Position numbers and translations under genes: made by a program | Notes under the pieces: generated by a model | Database searches by the model: none | Seen by the model: the letters and a program-made list of their open reading frames with translations, nothing else | Told to the model about the DNA's origin: nothing | Part shown: positions 1 through 5,326 of the stretch, in pieces | Position numbering within the stretch: the stretch's first letter is position 1 | Layout: each line of letters begins with the position of its first letter | Source: Dehalococcoides mccartyi | Lineage (GTDB): Bacteria; Chloroflexota; Dehalococcoidia; UBA2979 | Direction of reading: 5' to 3' | DNA: 7,757 nt | Assembly (NCBI GenBank): GCA_945888895.1 | Contig: CAMDAY010000099.1 | Span: 1 to 7,757 of the forward strand

Positions 1-787
1 TCGGCATGACCTTGATCTTCGAGGCCGGGACCTTCAGCACGGCCGCGATCTGGTCGCGGGTGTTGAAGGTGCCCTGCACGCTGGTCCAGATCGTGATGCT
101 GCCATCGCGGTCCCAGAAGGCCGTGCCGTTCTGCGGCTCGATGTAGCCCTGGTGGGCCATCGCCGTCTCGAACTCGCGCTCGATAATCACGTCCGCCTCG
201 GCGAACCCGATCTCGAGGTCGCCCTTCTCCAGACGGAGGTGGAGCGCGATGTTCGTCGGCTTGTCCGGCGACGGGTCAACGCCGCGCGCGCGCACCGCGG
301 TGCGGAGCCCGTCGTGCAGAATCGGGGCGGTGTCCAGCATCGCCTCACGCACGTCCACGACCGCCGGGAGGAGCTCGTACTCCACCTCGATCAGCGCGCA
401 GGCGTCCTCGGCGACGTGCTGGTCGATGGCCGCGACGGCCGCGATCGCGTGACCGTGGTACAGCACCTTCTCGCCGGCGAGCAGGTTGTCGACGAGCCAC
501 ACCGGGTTGGCGGTGCCCTCCCCGATGCTCATCGTGCCGCTCTCGACGCGCGGGAAGTCCGCGTTCGTGGCCACGGCGAAGACGCCCGGGAGCGCCTCCG
601 CCTTGGAGGTGTCGATGCTCTTGATGCGCGCGTGGGCGTGCGGCGAGCGCAGGATCGCCCCGTACAGCATGCCCTCGAGCTTGGTGTCCACGCCGTACTC
701 GGCGTGGCCGGTGACCTTGTCAGTCCCGTCCGGGCGGATGGGACGGGTGCCGATGATCTTGTAGCTGGGCTTGTCCGTCGCAACCAT
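1..787 (-). CDS. Molybdenum hydroxylase large (molybdopterin-binding) subunit, xanthine/CO dehydrogenase family, N-terminal part
   Basis: This is the catalytic subunit of a xanthine oxidase-family molybdenum hydroxylase, which would bind the molybdopterin cytosine dinucleotide cofactor and hydroxylate or oxidise a small substrate. About 262 codons are present before the gene leaves the left edge. The ATG at 787-785 opens MVATDKPSYKIIGTRP. It is followed by the family's N-terminal hammerhead-domain signatures: a PDGTDKVTG stretch near residue 20, LRSPHAHARI near 47-56, and an EALPGV stretch near 63-68. The start lies 2 bp after the TAA of the [2Fe-2S] subunit gene, so the two are probably translationally coupled. 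The active-site loop that separates form I CO dehydrogenase (AYXCSFR) from other members lies further downstream, outside the window, so the substrate cannot be stated. The residue style resembles generic XDH/aldehyde-oxidase-like members more than classical CoxL, but that is an impression. Confidence 0.93.
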   Translation of the reverse strand, partial: MVATDKPSYKIIGTRPIRPDGTDKVTGHAEYGVDTKLEGMLYGAILRSPHAHARIKSIDTSKAEALPGVFAVATNADFPRVESGTMSIGEGTANPVWLVDNLLAGEKVLYHGHAIAAVAAIDQHVAEDACALIEVEYELLPAVVDVREAMLDTAPILHDGLRTAVRARGVDPSPDKPTNIALHLRLEKGDLEIGFAEADVIIEREFETAMAHQGYIEPQNGTAFWDRDGSITIWTSVQGTFNTRDQIAAVLKVPASKIKVMP

Positions 788-789
788 AG

Positions 790-1278
790 TTACGCGTCCT
801 TCTGGTCCGCTGCCTTTAGCACGGCACGGATGATCTTGTCGTAGCCGGTGCACCGGCAGAGGTTCCCGGCGAGCCAGAAGCGCGCCTCCTCCTCCGTCGG
901 GTGCGGGTTCTCCTCGAGCAGCGCGGTGCTGGCCACGAGGAAGCCCGGCGTGCAGATGCCGCACTGGAGCGCCGCCTCTTCGAGGAAGCACTGCTGCAGC
1001 GGGGAGAGGCCCTCCGGCGAGGCGAGGCCCTCCACGGTGGTGATATTGGCGTCCTGGCACTCCGCCGCCATGACGAGGCAGGAGTTCACCAGCACGCCCT
1101 CGATCAGCACGGAGCAGGCGCCGCAGTTCCCGTTGTTGCAGCCTTCCTTCGGCCCGCGGATGCCCGCGCGCTCCCGGAGCGCCTCGAGGAGCGAGTCACG
1201 CTCGTCCGCGAGGAACTCGAGCCGCTCGCCGTTGATGTTCGCGCTGAGCACGAAGTGAGTGGAGTTCGTCGTCGTCAT
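790..1278 (-). CDS. Molybdenum hydroxylase small subunit, (2Fe-2S)-binding protein (CoxS/XdhC-like)
   Basis: This 162-aa electron-transfer subunit passes electrons from the Mo centre through two [2Fe-2S] clusters to the FAD subunit. The N-terminal plant-ferredoxin-type domain has Cys47, Cys52, Cys55 and Cys67 (CNNGNCGAC followed by NSC). The C-terminal helical domain has the second cluster, Cys106 and Cys109 (QCGICTPG) and Cys141 and Cys143 (LCRCTGYDKI). All eight ligands are present, and the length is normal for the family (about 150-170 aa). The start at 1278 is supported by an AAGGAGA Shine-Dalgarno that overlaps the TAA stop of the upstream FAD gene (TAAGGAG), with the ATG 13 bp after that stop. 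Its position between the FAD and molybdopterin subunit genes fits the coxM-S-L order. The N-terminal tail of about 10 residues (MTTTNSTHFV) is slightly longer than usual and carries no visible signal peptide, so the enzyme should be cytoplasmic. Confidence 0.96.
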   Translation of the reverse strand: MTTTNSTHFVLSANINGERLEFLADERDSLLEALRERAGIRGPKEGCNNGNCGACSVLIEGVLVNSCLVMAAECQDANITTVEGLASPEGLSPLQQCFLEEAALQCGICTPGFLVASTALLEENPHPTEEEARFWLAGNLCRCTGYDKIIRAVLKAADQKDA

Positions 1279-1291
1279 CGGTTCGGTCTCC

Positions 1292-2152
1292 TTACGCCCG
1301 CGCGCGCTCGGCGGCGGCGCGAATCGTGCGCTGGGTCAGGATGTCGGACAGGTGCAGGCGCTGCTTGATCGAACCGCGCATGTCGTCGATCGGCGTCGCG
1401 GTCGCCTTCGCAGCCTGGCCGGCCGCGGCGATCGTCTCGTCCGTCAGCGGCTTCCCGACCAGCGAGTCCACCGGAACCATGAACACCTTCGGTCCCACCG
1501 CGCCCAGCGCGATGCGGGCCTCGGTCACCACGTCACCGTCGAGCACGAGGTAGGTGCCAGAGTTGGCGACGGCGATGTCCATCTCGTTGCGCGGGATGAA
1601 CCGCTCCCATGCCGAGCCACTGTGCGCGGCCGGGTGCGGGAAGTGCAGCGAGACAATGAACTCGCCCGCCTGGAGCACGTTCTGGCCGGGCCCGGTGCAG
1701 AACTCGTCGATCTTCACCTCGCGGCGGCCACCCGGACCGGCGATGAGCGCCGTGCCGTTGAGCGCCATCATCGCGGTGATCGAATCACCGGCCGGGCCGG
1801 AGTTGGCCAGGTTGCCGCCCAGGCTCGCGCGTCCCTGGATGGCGGTGCCACCAATGACGTGCGCGGACTGCGTCAGCGCCGGGAAATGCTTCAGGATGTT
1901 CGCGTCGTTGTACACGCGGTACAACGGCGTCGCGGAGCCCACGGTCAGGCCCTTGGTGGCGTCATATTCCAGCGCCATTACTTCCGCGATGTGCTTGATA
2001 TCGACGAAGAGCTCGACTTTGCGGCGCCGCTCTCGTGCGAGCACGATGATGTCGGTTCCACCCGCGAGCACCTTGGCGTTCGGTCCGCCATCGCGCAGCA
2101 TCTGGACCGCTTCATCCACCGACGAGGCGCGTGCGTACTTGAGTGCCTGCAT
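1292..2152 (-). CDS. Molybdenum hydroxylase medium subunit, FAD-binding (CoxM-like)
   Basis: This 286-aa flavoprotein subunit receives electrons from the [2Fe-2S] subunit and passes them to the final acceptor. It begins MQALKYARASSVDEAVQML. The FAD-binding signatures are LAGGTD at residues 29-34 and GGTAIQGRASLGGNLANSGP at 101-120, followed by AGDS. The C-terminal CO dehydrogenase flavoprotein domain shows ARIALGAVGP near 212-221 and a DMRGSIKQRLHL stretch at 257-268. The reading frame is open for 80 more codons upstream, to 2392. The ATG at 2152 is preferred because the homologous domain starts there, because a GAGAGGAA ribosome-binding site sits about 6 nt before it, and because the extension would overlap the preceding gene. 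It is the first gene of the operon, followed by the [2Fe-2S] and molybdopterin subunits. Confidence 0.95.
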   Translation of the reverse strand: MQALKYARASSVDEAVQMLRDGGPNAKVLAGGTDIIVLARERRRKVELFVDIKHIAEVMALEYDATKGLTVGSATPLYRVYNDANILKHFPALTQSAHVIGGTAIQGRASLGGNLANSGPAGDSITAMMALNGTALIAGPGGRREVKIDEFCTGPGQNVLQAGEFIVSLHFPHPAAHSGSAWERFIPRNEMDIAVANSGTYLVLDGDVVTEARIALGAVGPKVFMVPVDSLVGKPLTDETIAAAGQAAKATATPIDDMRGSIKQRLHLSDILTQRTIRAAAERARA

Positions 2153-2342
2153 TCGGCTTCCTCTCTCTAACCCTCGATAAGATAGCGGGGCGGCCCGGTG
2201 ACTCCGGGGACGATCCTTTCGGATCAATATAGACCTGTCGCCGCCTCGGCAAGCCGGCCGATTATGCCACGTGTTTATCCGCCCGTCTTGCAGGTGCGGC
2301 CTGTGAGCAAGCCAGACCTTCGGAAACGCCGCCTCCGCGCCG
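2153..2342 (-). promoter_or_regulatory. Leader and probable promoter region of the molybdenum hydroxylase operon
   Basis: These 190 bp lie between the stop of the 62-aa membrane protein and the FAD subunit start, and hold no convincing ORF. They are the only plausible place for a promoter of the three-gene operon. On the minus strand there are two weak -10-like hexamers: CATAAT at 2266-2261, next to a CACGTG palindrome at 2268-2273, and TATATT at 2231-2226. The second has a TTGCCG 15 bp upstream (2252-2247), a spacing shorter than ideal. No promoter can be assigned firmly. The local A+T-rich patches stand out against the GC-rich surroundings. Confidence 0.3.
2194..2225 (-). other. Two tandem small hairpins in the molybdenum hydroxylase leader
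   Basis: Read on the minus strand, a GATCC-GAAA-GGATC stem-loop (2225-2212) with a GNRA-type tetraloop is followed 3 nt later by CCCGG-AGTCA-CCGGG (2208-2194). Both stems are perfect over 5 bp. No U-tract follows, so these are not intrinsic terminators. They sit about 40 nt before the start codon, within the probable 5' UTR if transcription begins at either A+T-rich patch upstream. Whether they do anything is unknown. Confidence 0.35.
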
Positions 2343-2531
2343 CTAGGAGGGCGTCCGGTTGCGTCGGGTGAGCGCGCCGAGGATGGCCGCAAGGCCGAGC
2401 GCGATCAACACACATGGGATGACGAGATCGGTGCGCAGCAGGATCACGCCCCGGTCGTGCAGCAGGAACAGCACGCCCGCCGCGGCGAAGGCGAGCCCGG
2501 TCAGGATCGCGCCCAGGTTGATCTGGCTCAC
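2343..2531 (-). CDS. Small two-TM membrane protein downstream of the PspC/LiaF-like gene
   Basis: This 62-aa protein has two hydrophobic helices, residues 4-25 (INLGAILTGLAFAAAGVLFL) and about 35-54, then a short basic tail (TRRNRTPS). I do not recognise a named family. The TM hairpin with an internal LGLAAILGAL resembles the membrane-anchor hairpins of LiaF/PspC-associated proteins. The GTG start at 2531 overlaps the TGA of the preceding LiaF-like frame by 4 bp (GTGA), and an AGGGGGA ribosome-binding site lies 4 nt upstream. The gene is therefore almost certainly the last cistron of the PspC/LiaF operon and translationally coupled to it. It would act in the cytoplasmic membrane, perhaps as a partner of the upstream protein; that role is inference from position only. 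Confidence 0.7.
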   Translation of the reverse strand: MSQINLGAILTGLAFAAAGVLFLLHDRGVILLRTDLVIPCVLIALGLAAILGALTRRNRTPS

Positions 2532-2974
2532 GGGGTCCCCCTGCTCACACGCGTTGCCCCGAAGGCGGTGTTCGAGCGGATGTCGAGGCGCTTGGCCGCC
2601 TGTTCGTAGCCCGGCGTCGTGACCACGTGACCGCGCTCAAAGGCGCCGAGCTCGTCGTCCAGTACCCGCGTGGAGCCGAATGCCGTCGCCGCCTCGATGC
2701 GGACGCCGACGTTGGGCGGCACAGTGATGCGCAGGTCGCCGAAGGCCACGTTGGTTTCGATCGTCGTCGTGCCGTCGGCGAGGCCGGCCTCGGTCACGTC
2801 GATGCGCATCGCGCCGAAGGCATGGCCGTACTCGGACAGCAGCTGCCCGGGGGCGTTCAGCGTCACATGTCGGTCGCCGAGCCCGGAGTGGATGCCGGTC
2901 AGCGGCATCCGGGTGTCCGTCGCAAGGCCGACGGTCAGCACGATCGCGACGAGCAGAACCCGCCGTTGAGGCCC
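2528..2974 (-). CDS. LiaF-like C-terminal piece of the broken PspC-LiaF gene
   Basis: This frame is coding-like from about 2974 to the TGA at 2530-2528. It starts with a hydrophobic segment, RVLLVAIVLTVGLA, then a soluble domain of about 125 aa built on four AFG-x-x-R(I/V) units (HAFGAMRI, VAFGDLRI, TAFGSTRV, TAFGATRV), spaced about 25, 21 and 39 residues. Such repeats suggest stacked beta rungs, as in the LiaF C-terminal (YvqF, DUF2154-like) domain. The upstream part of the open frame (3253 to about 2977) is only a shadow of the other frame and has an unnatural Arg-rich composition. The first in-frame ATG that could give an independent product is at 2908. The GTGA overlap with the next gene is intact. 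Confidence 0.6.
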   Translation of the reverse strand, partial: GPQRRVLLVAIVLTVGLATDTRMPLTGIHSGLGDRHVTLNAPGQLLSEYGHAFGAMRIDVTEAGLADGTTTIETNVAFGDLRITVPPNVGVRIEAATAFGSTRVLDDELGAFERGHVVTTPGYEQAAKRLDIRSNTAFGATRVSRGTP

Positions 2975-3189
2975 CTGCGCGAGGTCACGACGATCCCGAG
3001 CCTTACGATGACCAGCGCCCCGGCGGCGATCGCCCGCCACGGCGGATCCGGCAGGTCGAACTGGGCCACGAGCGCGATCGCGCCGATGAGCACGAGGATC
3101 GCGCCCCAAACCACGCCGCCCCACGCGCCTCGTTCGCGCCGCTGCCAGCCCGAGGTGGCGGTGGCGCCGACTGGATCCTCGAGCATCAC
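2935..3189 (-). CDS. Middle piece of the broken PspC-LiaF gene
   Basis: This frame is in phase with the PspC piece and separated from it only by the TGA and one codon. It can start at GTG 3189 or ATG 3186. No good Shine-Dalgarno precedes either, so separate translation would rely on coupling to the stop. It carries two hydrophobic segments, WGGVVWGAILVLIGAIALVA and PWRAIAAGALVIVRLGIVV, which match the LiaF-type N-terminal membrane region. The last eight or so residues (GFCSSRSC) are a frameshift artefact past 2974. Confidence 0.5.
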   Translation of the reverse strand: MMLEDPVGATATSGWQRRERGAWGGVVWGAILVLIGAIALVAQFDLPDPPWRAIAAGALVIVRLGIVVTSRRGLNGGFCSSRSC

Positions 3190-3192
3190 GAT

Positions 3193-3429
3193 TCACGCGC
3201 CCAGGTAGACGAGCGCGAAGATGCCACCGGTCAGGAAGGCGAGCGCGACCCACGCGATCCGCACCAGCGCGACATCAGCGTCGAGGTAGTCGGCCAGCCC
3301 GGAGGCGACGCCCCCGATCATGCGGTCGTCACGTCGCCGCACCAGCCGTCGATGTCGCCCCGAGGGCGGCACGGGGGGCGGTGCCTCAGTGGGACGCGGT
3401 GCAGACGGTTCGGTTGGGTCGCCGGTCAT
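3193..3429 (-). CDS. PspC-domain N-terminal piece of the broken PspC-LiaF gene
   Basis: As it stands this frame codes for 78 aa. After a proline-rich tail (residues 1-23) comes the PspC core RRRDDRMIGGVASGLADYLD (31-50), which matches the family's RS.DDRMIAGVCGGLAEYFG pattern. A TM segment follows (about 57-76) and the frame then stops at LVYLGA, about nine residues short of the usual PspC end. The ATG at 3429 has a GGGAAGG ribosome-binding site about 6 nt upstream. The frame is open to 3546, but the extra residues are not PspC-like. It could be a functional stand-alone mini-PspC if it tolerates the truncation, but loss of the conserved Trp and of the end of the helix argues against that. Confidence 0.75.
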   Translation of the reverse strand: MTGDPTEPSAPRPTEAPPPVPPSGRHRRLVRRRDDRMIGGVASGLADYLDADVALVRIAWVALAFLTGGIFALVYLGA

Positions 3430-3470
3430 GGACGCGCCTTCCCAGGCCCTCGACGATCGGTCACTACGGA

Positions 3471-3701
3471 TCAGGTGGAGCGTACGCCGGGCACCGGTAG
3501 CGGCGGCATCACCGCGCGCGCATTCCTGCGGCGGAACCATCGCCAAATGCTCAGGCCGAGGGTTACCACGGTCAGGGTCGCGCCGGCGCCGAGCGTCGCC
3601 AGCAGGGGCGTGAGCGCAGCCGCCCCGCCGACGGCGAATACGAGTCCGATGGTGGCGAGGATGCGTCGGATGGAGTCACCTCGAAGTGCCGGTGGCGGCA
3701 T
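3471..3701 (-). CDS. Small hydrophobic protein, first gene of the PspC/LiaF cluster
   Basis: This 76-aa protein is not one I recognise. It has a basic N-terminus, a long hydrophobic region at residues about 14-52 that could form two TM helices (ILATIGLVFAVGGAAAL and LATLGAGATLTVVTLGLSIW), then a strongly basic stretch RWFRRRN at 54-60, and ends in a Pro-rich tail. The distribution of charge suggests an inner-membrane protein with a cytoplasmic C-terminus. The ATG at 3701 is chosen because the frame upstream reads through tRNA-Pro and cannot be protein there. The ribosome-binding site is poor, which lowers confidence. The stop lies 41 nt before the PspC start on the same strand, so the two may be co-transcribed. 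Confidence 0.5.
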   Translation of the reverse strand: MPPPALRGDSIRRILATIGLVFAVGGAAALTPLLATLGAGATLTVVTLGLSIWRWFRRRNARAVMPPLPVPGVRST

Positions 3702-3713
3702 CGAGCTAGAGGG

Positions 3714-3739
3714 GATGCCGAGGGAAGTCGCTCGGCATC
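3714..3739 (-). terminator. Nine-bp hairpin after tRNA-Pro, probable terminator-like element
   Basis: A perfect 9-bp inverted repeat, GATGCCGAG and CTCGGCATC (3714-3722 and 3731-3739), has an 8-nt loop. It lies 14 nt downstream of the tRNA 3' end and 12 nt before the ATG of the 76-aa gene. Only a weak pyrimidine tract (CCCCTCT) follows on the minus strand, so it is not a classic intrinsic terminator. It could end the tRNA transcript, protect or help process its 3' end, or lie in the leader of the small membrane-protein operon. Confidence 0.45.
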
Positions 3740-3753
3740 GGGGGTTCAGAAGA

Positions 3754-3830
3754 TGGTCGGGGCGACAGGATTTGAACCTGCGACCCCCAGTCCCCCAGAC
3801 TGGTGCGCTGCCAGACTGCGCCACACCCCG
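3754..3830 (-). tRNA. tRNA-Pro, anticodon GGG
   Basis: The minus strand folds as a complete cloverleaf. The acceptor stem pairs CGGGGTG with CGCCCCG, with one G-T wobble. The D arm has stems GCGC/GCGC. The anticodon stem CCAGT/ACTGG encloses the loop CTGGGGG, with anticodon GGG after T33. The T arm is GCAGG-TTCAAAT-CCTGT. The discriminator A is followed directly by an encoded CCA (3756-3754), giving 77 nt. It decodes CCC and CCU proline codons. It lies 31 nt after the end of the membrane-protein gene on the same strand. Several apparent protein frames that cross it are artefacts. Confidence 0.97.
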
Positions 3831-3861
3831 ACCGTGGCGTCGATGCTACCACTGACGCCCG

Positions 3862-5322
3862 CTAGGCGAGACCCGCCACCCTCGCCGCCCCCACGAGGAT
3901 GACCCCGATGGTGGTGACGAGGGCGTATTCCGCCGCCGTGATCGCCGTGAGCTGACGGGTCACGTAGGAGTGCAGCACTCCCGTGACGAGGTAGAAGACC
4001 AGCACCAGCGTGAGCCCGGCCAGGTAGTCGTCCACCGGCAAGTAGAAGAGCAGCCACCGCACCTGCGCCACCAGCAGGCCGGCCAGCGCGGCGAAGATCA
4101 CCGTCTCTGCCGGGTCCACCTCGCCCTCCCGCACCACCTCGATCGCCAGCATCGTCGCGAGGAACCAGGTGGCGAGGAGCGCGGGGACGAGGCCGAGGTT
4201 GAGGACGTACGTCATGGAGAACAGCGAGAACGCGGCGATGTAGGCGGTGCCGGTGGTCACCATCCGCGCGTACGGGTACAGCCGCGAGCCGGTGCGCACC
4301 GACAGCACCTCGGCGACCACGACTGAGCCGAACCCGACGCCGGCGAGCAGCGCCCACAGGATGGCCGCATGTCCCGTGACGTTGTGCTCGATGATCAGCG
4401 GGGCGGCGAAGACGTAAAGCGCCGGAAGGAAGAGGTATGGCGTCGTGTCCTCGCCGCCGGCGAAGGGGGCGCGCCACGTCGCGCGCAGCGCACCGTCGAG
4501 GCCTGCGGTGACCGCCAGTGCGGCTACGAGCAGGATCCAGCGTGGCGAGGGCTCTACGAGCACGAACATCAGGAACGCCAGCGTCCCAAGACCCGTGAGG
4601 AGCGCGAGGTAGCCGTTCCAGTAGTGGGGGTGCGTGGGCCATGCGAAGCGCGAGAAGGGGCCGCCCTTCACGATCAGTTCCGCTTCGCGCTCTTCCTCCG
4701 CGACCTCCTCGGGCGACTCCGCGTCGGGGTCCGGGAGCGGCGTCGCCTCCGCCTCGGCGGTCAGCGGCGGTACCGGGGGCGGCATCGGCGTCTGGATCAC
4801 CTCGACGGCGGGCGGTGCCGCGAGCATCACGGCGGTCAGGGGATCCTCGATCGGTGGGGCGGGGGACGTCGGCTCGTCGATAACCTCGGGCTCGGCGAGG
4901 GCAACAATCGGTTCGGGCTCCTGGATGGGCTCGGATTCGAGGAACGGTTCGTGTTCAGGTTCGGGCGCCGGGGGTGGCACGGCGGCGGGCTCGACGAGCG
5001 CCTCTCCGGGCTCGGCGAGCGGCGCGGCGAGCGGCTGGGCGAGCGGCTCGGGCGGAAGCGGGCGATCGAAGAGCGACGGCTGTCCGGGCGCGATCGGCCG
5101 GTCGAGTTCCTCGGCGATCTGTTCGAGGTTGAGGCTCGCGCGGGCGGCGGCGTCCTCCGGGGAACGCGAGGCACCCGGGGTGGACGGGGGCGCGCCAGCG
5201 CTGGGGCGCTGCGGGTCTTCGGGGTCGAGGCGGCGCGCCAGCATGCGGGCGCGGTTGAGCCAGCGGCTCATCCGCGATTCGTCGCCCGTGGGCGGCCTGG
5301 GCTGCTCGTCGTCTTCCGCCAC
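3862..5322 (-). CDS. Polytopic membrane protein with long acidic proline-rich N-terminal tail
   Basis: This 486-aa protein falls clearly into two parts. Residues 1-215 are low-complexity, rich in Pro, Glu and Ala, with EPEPI- and PLAx-type repeats. They begin with a short, basic, possibly helical patch (about 18-32, MSRWLNRARMLARRL) and are probably a disordered cytoplasmic tail. Residues about 236-482 hold eight or nine hydrophobic segments with few charges between them. I do not recognise the family from catalytic motifs; a Chloroflexota/Actinobacteria DUF-type membrane family is possible. The GTG at 5322 lies 4 bp after the amidohydrolase stop, which supports coupling. An ATG at 5271 is an alternative, and neither has a strong ribosome-binding site. 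The gene ends in TAG with no clear terminator before tRNA-Pro. Function unknown. Nothing visible suggests a transporter signature. Confidence 0.85.
   Translation of the reverse strand: MAEDDEQPRPPTGDESRMSRWLNRARMLARRLDPEDPQRPSAGAPPSTPGASRSPEDAAARASLNLEQIAEELDRPIAPGQPSLFDRPLPPEPLAQPLAAPLAEPGEALVEPAAVPPPAPEPEHEPFLESEPIQEPEPIVALAEPEVIDEPTSPAPPIEDPLTAVMLAAPPAVEVIQTPMPPPVPPLTAEAEATPLPDPDAESPEEVAEEEREAELIVKGGPFSRFAWPTHPHYWNGYLALLTGLGTLAFLMFVLVEPSPRWILLVAALAVTAGLDGALRATWRAPFAGGEDTTPYLFLPALYVFAAPLIIEHNVTGHAAILWALLAGVGFGSVVVAEVLSVRTGSRLYPYARMVTTGTAYIAAFSLFSMTYVLNLGLVPALLATWFLATMLAIEVVREGEVDPAETVIFAALAGLLVAQVRWLLFYLPVDDYLAGLTLVLVFYLVTGVLHSYVTRQLTAITAAEYALVTTIGVILVGAARVAGLA
5011..5046 (-). repeat. Three 12-bp tandem units encoding PLAQ-PLAA-PLAE
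   Basis: Three imperfect 12-bp units share the core GCGAGCGGC at 5015, 5027 and 5039 on the plus strand. In the membrane-protein frame they encode PLAQ, PLAA and PLAE (residues 93-104). The unit is a multiple of three, so changes in copy number keep the frame. This points to slippage-driven growth of the disordered tail. Confidence 0.6.
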
Positions 5323-5326
5323 GCGC

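Larger units (their letters stand above)
2528..3429 (-). pseudogene. PspC-LiaF-like membrane protein gene, interrupted by an in-frame TGA and a -1 frameshift
   Basis: The three consecutive ORF pieces from 3429 to 2528 make one family-like protein of about 300 aa if two point lesions are reversed. The first lesion is TGA at 3195-3193. The frame continues without a break on the other side and reads YLGA-stop-IVMLEDP, where PspC domains have Y-L-x-x-W-(I/L), so the stop replaces the conserved Trp. The second lies near the CCCC run at 2972-2975, where adding one base joins VVTSRRG to PQRRVLLVAIVL. The rebuilt protein has an N-terminal PspC domain (residues about 28-85, with one TM segment), three more hydrophobic segments, and a soluble C-terminal domain with four AFG-x-x-R(I/V) rungs like LiaF/YvqF proteins. 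Such proteins sense or modulate envelope stress at the cytoplasmic membrane. Decay, a consensus error in the sequence, or (least likely) recoding would all explain it. TGA is a genuine stop elsewhere in this window. Confidence 0.72.

Noticed and set aside
152..2180. Plus-strand frames opposite the three molybdenum hydroxylase genes
   Set aside because: They are Arg/His/Val-rich shadows without domains. The minus-strand genes carry every expected cofactor motif.
2153..2342. Moco riboswitch upstream of the molybdenum hydroxylase operon
   Set aside because: Only two short hairpins are present. I could not find the multi-stem architecture or conserved core of the Moco RNA motif.
2153..2392. Eighty-codon N-terminal extension of the FAD subunit frame
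   Set aside because: It has no family resemblance, overlaps the preceding gene, and the ATG at 2152 has a good ribosome-binding site.
2528..3429. TGA read as Trp (alternative genetic code) plus programmed -1 frameshifting to express the PspC/LiaF protein
   Set aside because: TGA is used as a normal stop by several genes here, and no X-XXY-YYZ slippery heptamer lies at the shift point. Mutation or sequence error is simpler.
3352..3855. Plus-strand frame with a GRQDLNLRPP...PDCATPR-type segment, and minus-strand frames beginning MAQSGSAPVWG or ending GLGVAGSNPVAPTIF
   Set aside because: These are well-known artefacts of translating a tRNA gene; all cross tRNA-Pro at 3754-3830.
3836..3859. GGCGTC/GACGCC inverted repeat just after the membrane-protein stop
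   Set aside because: It has a six-bp stem, a 12-nt loop and no U-tract; too weak to call a terminator in this GC-rich DNA.
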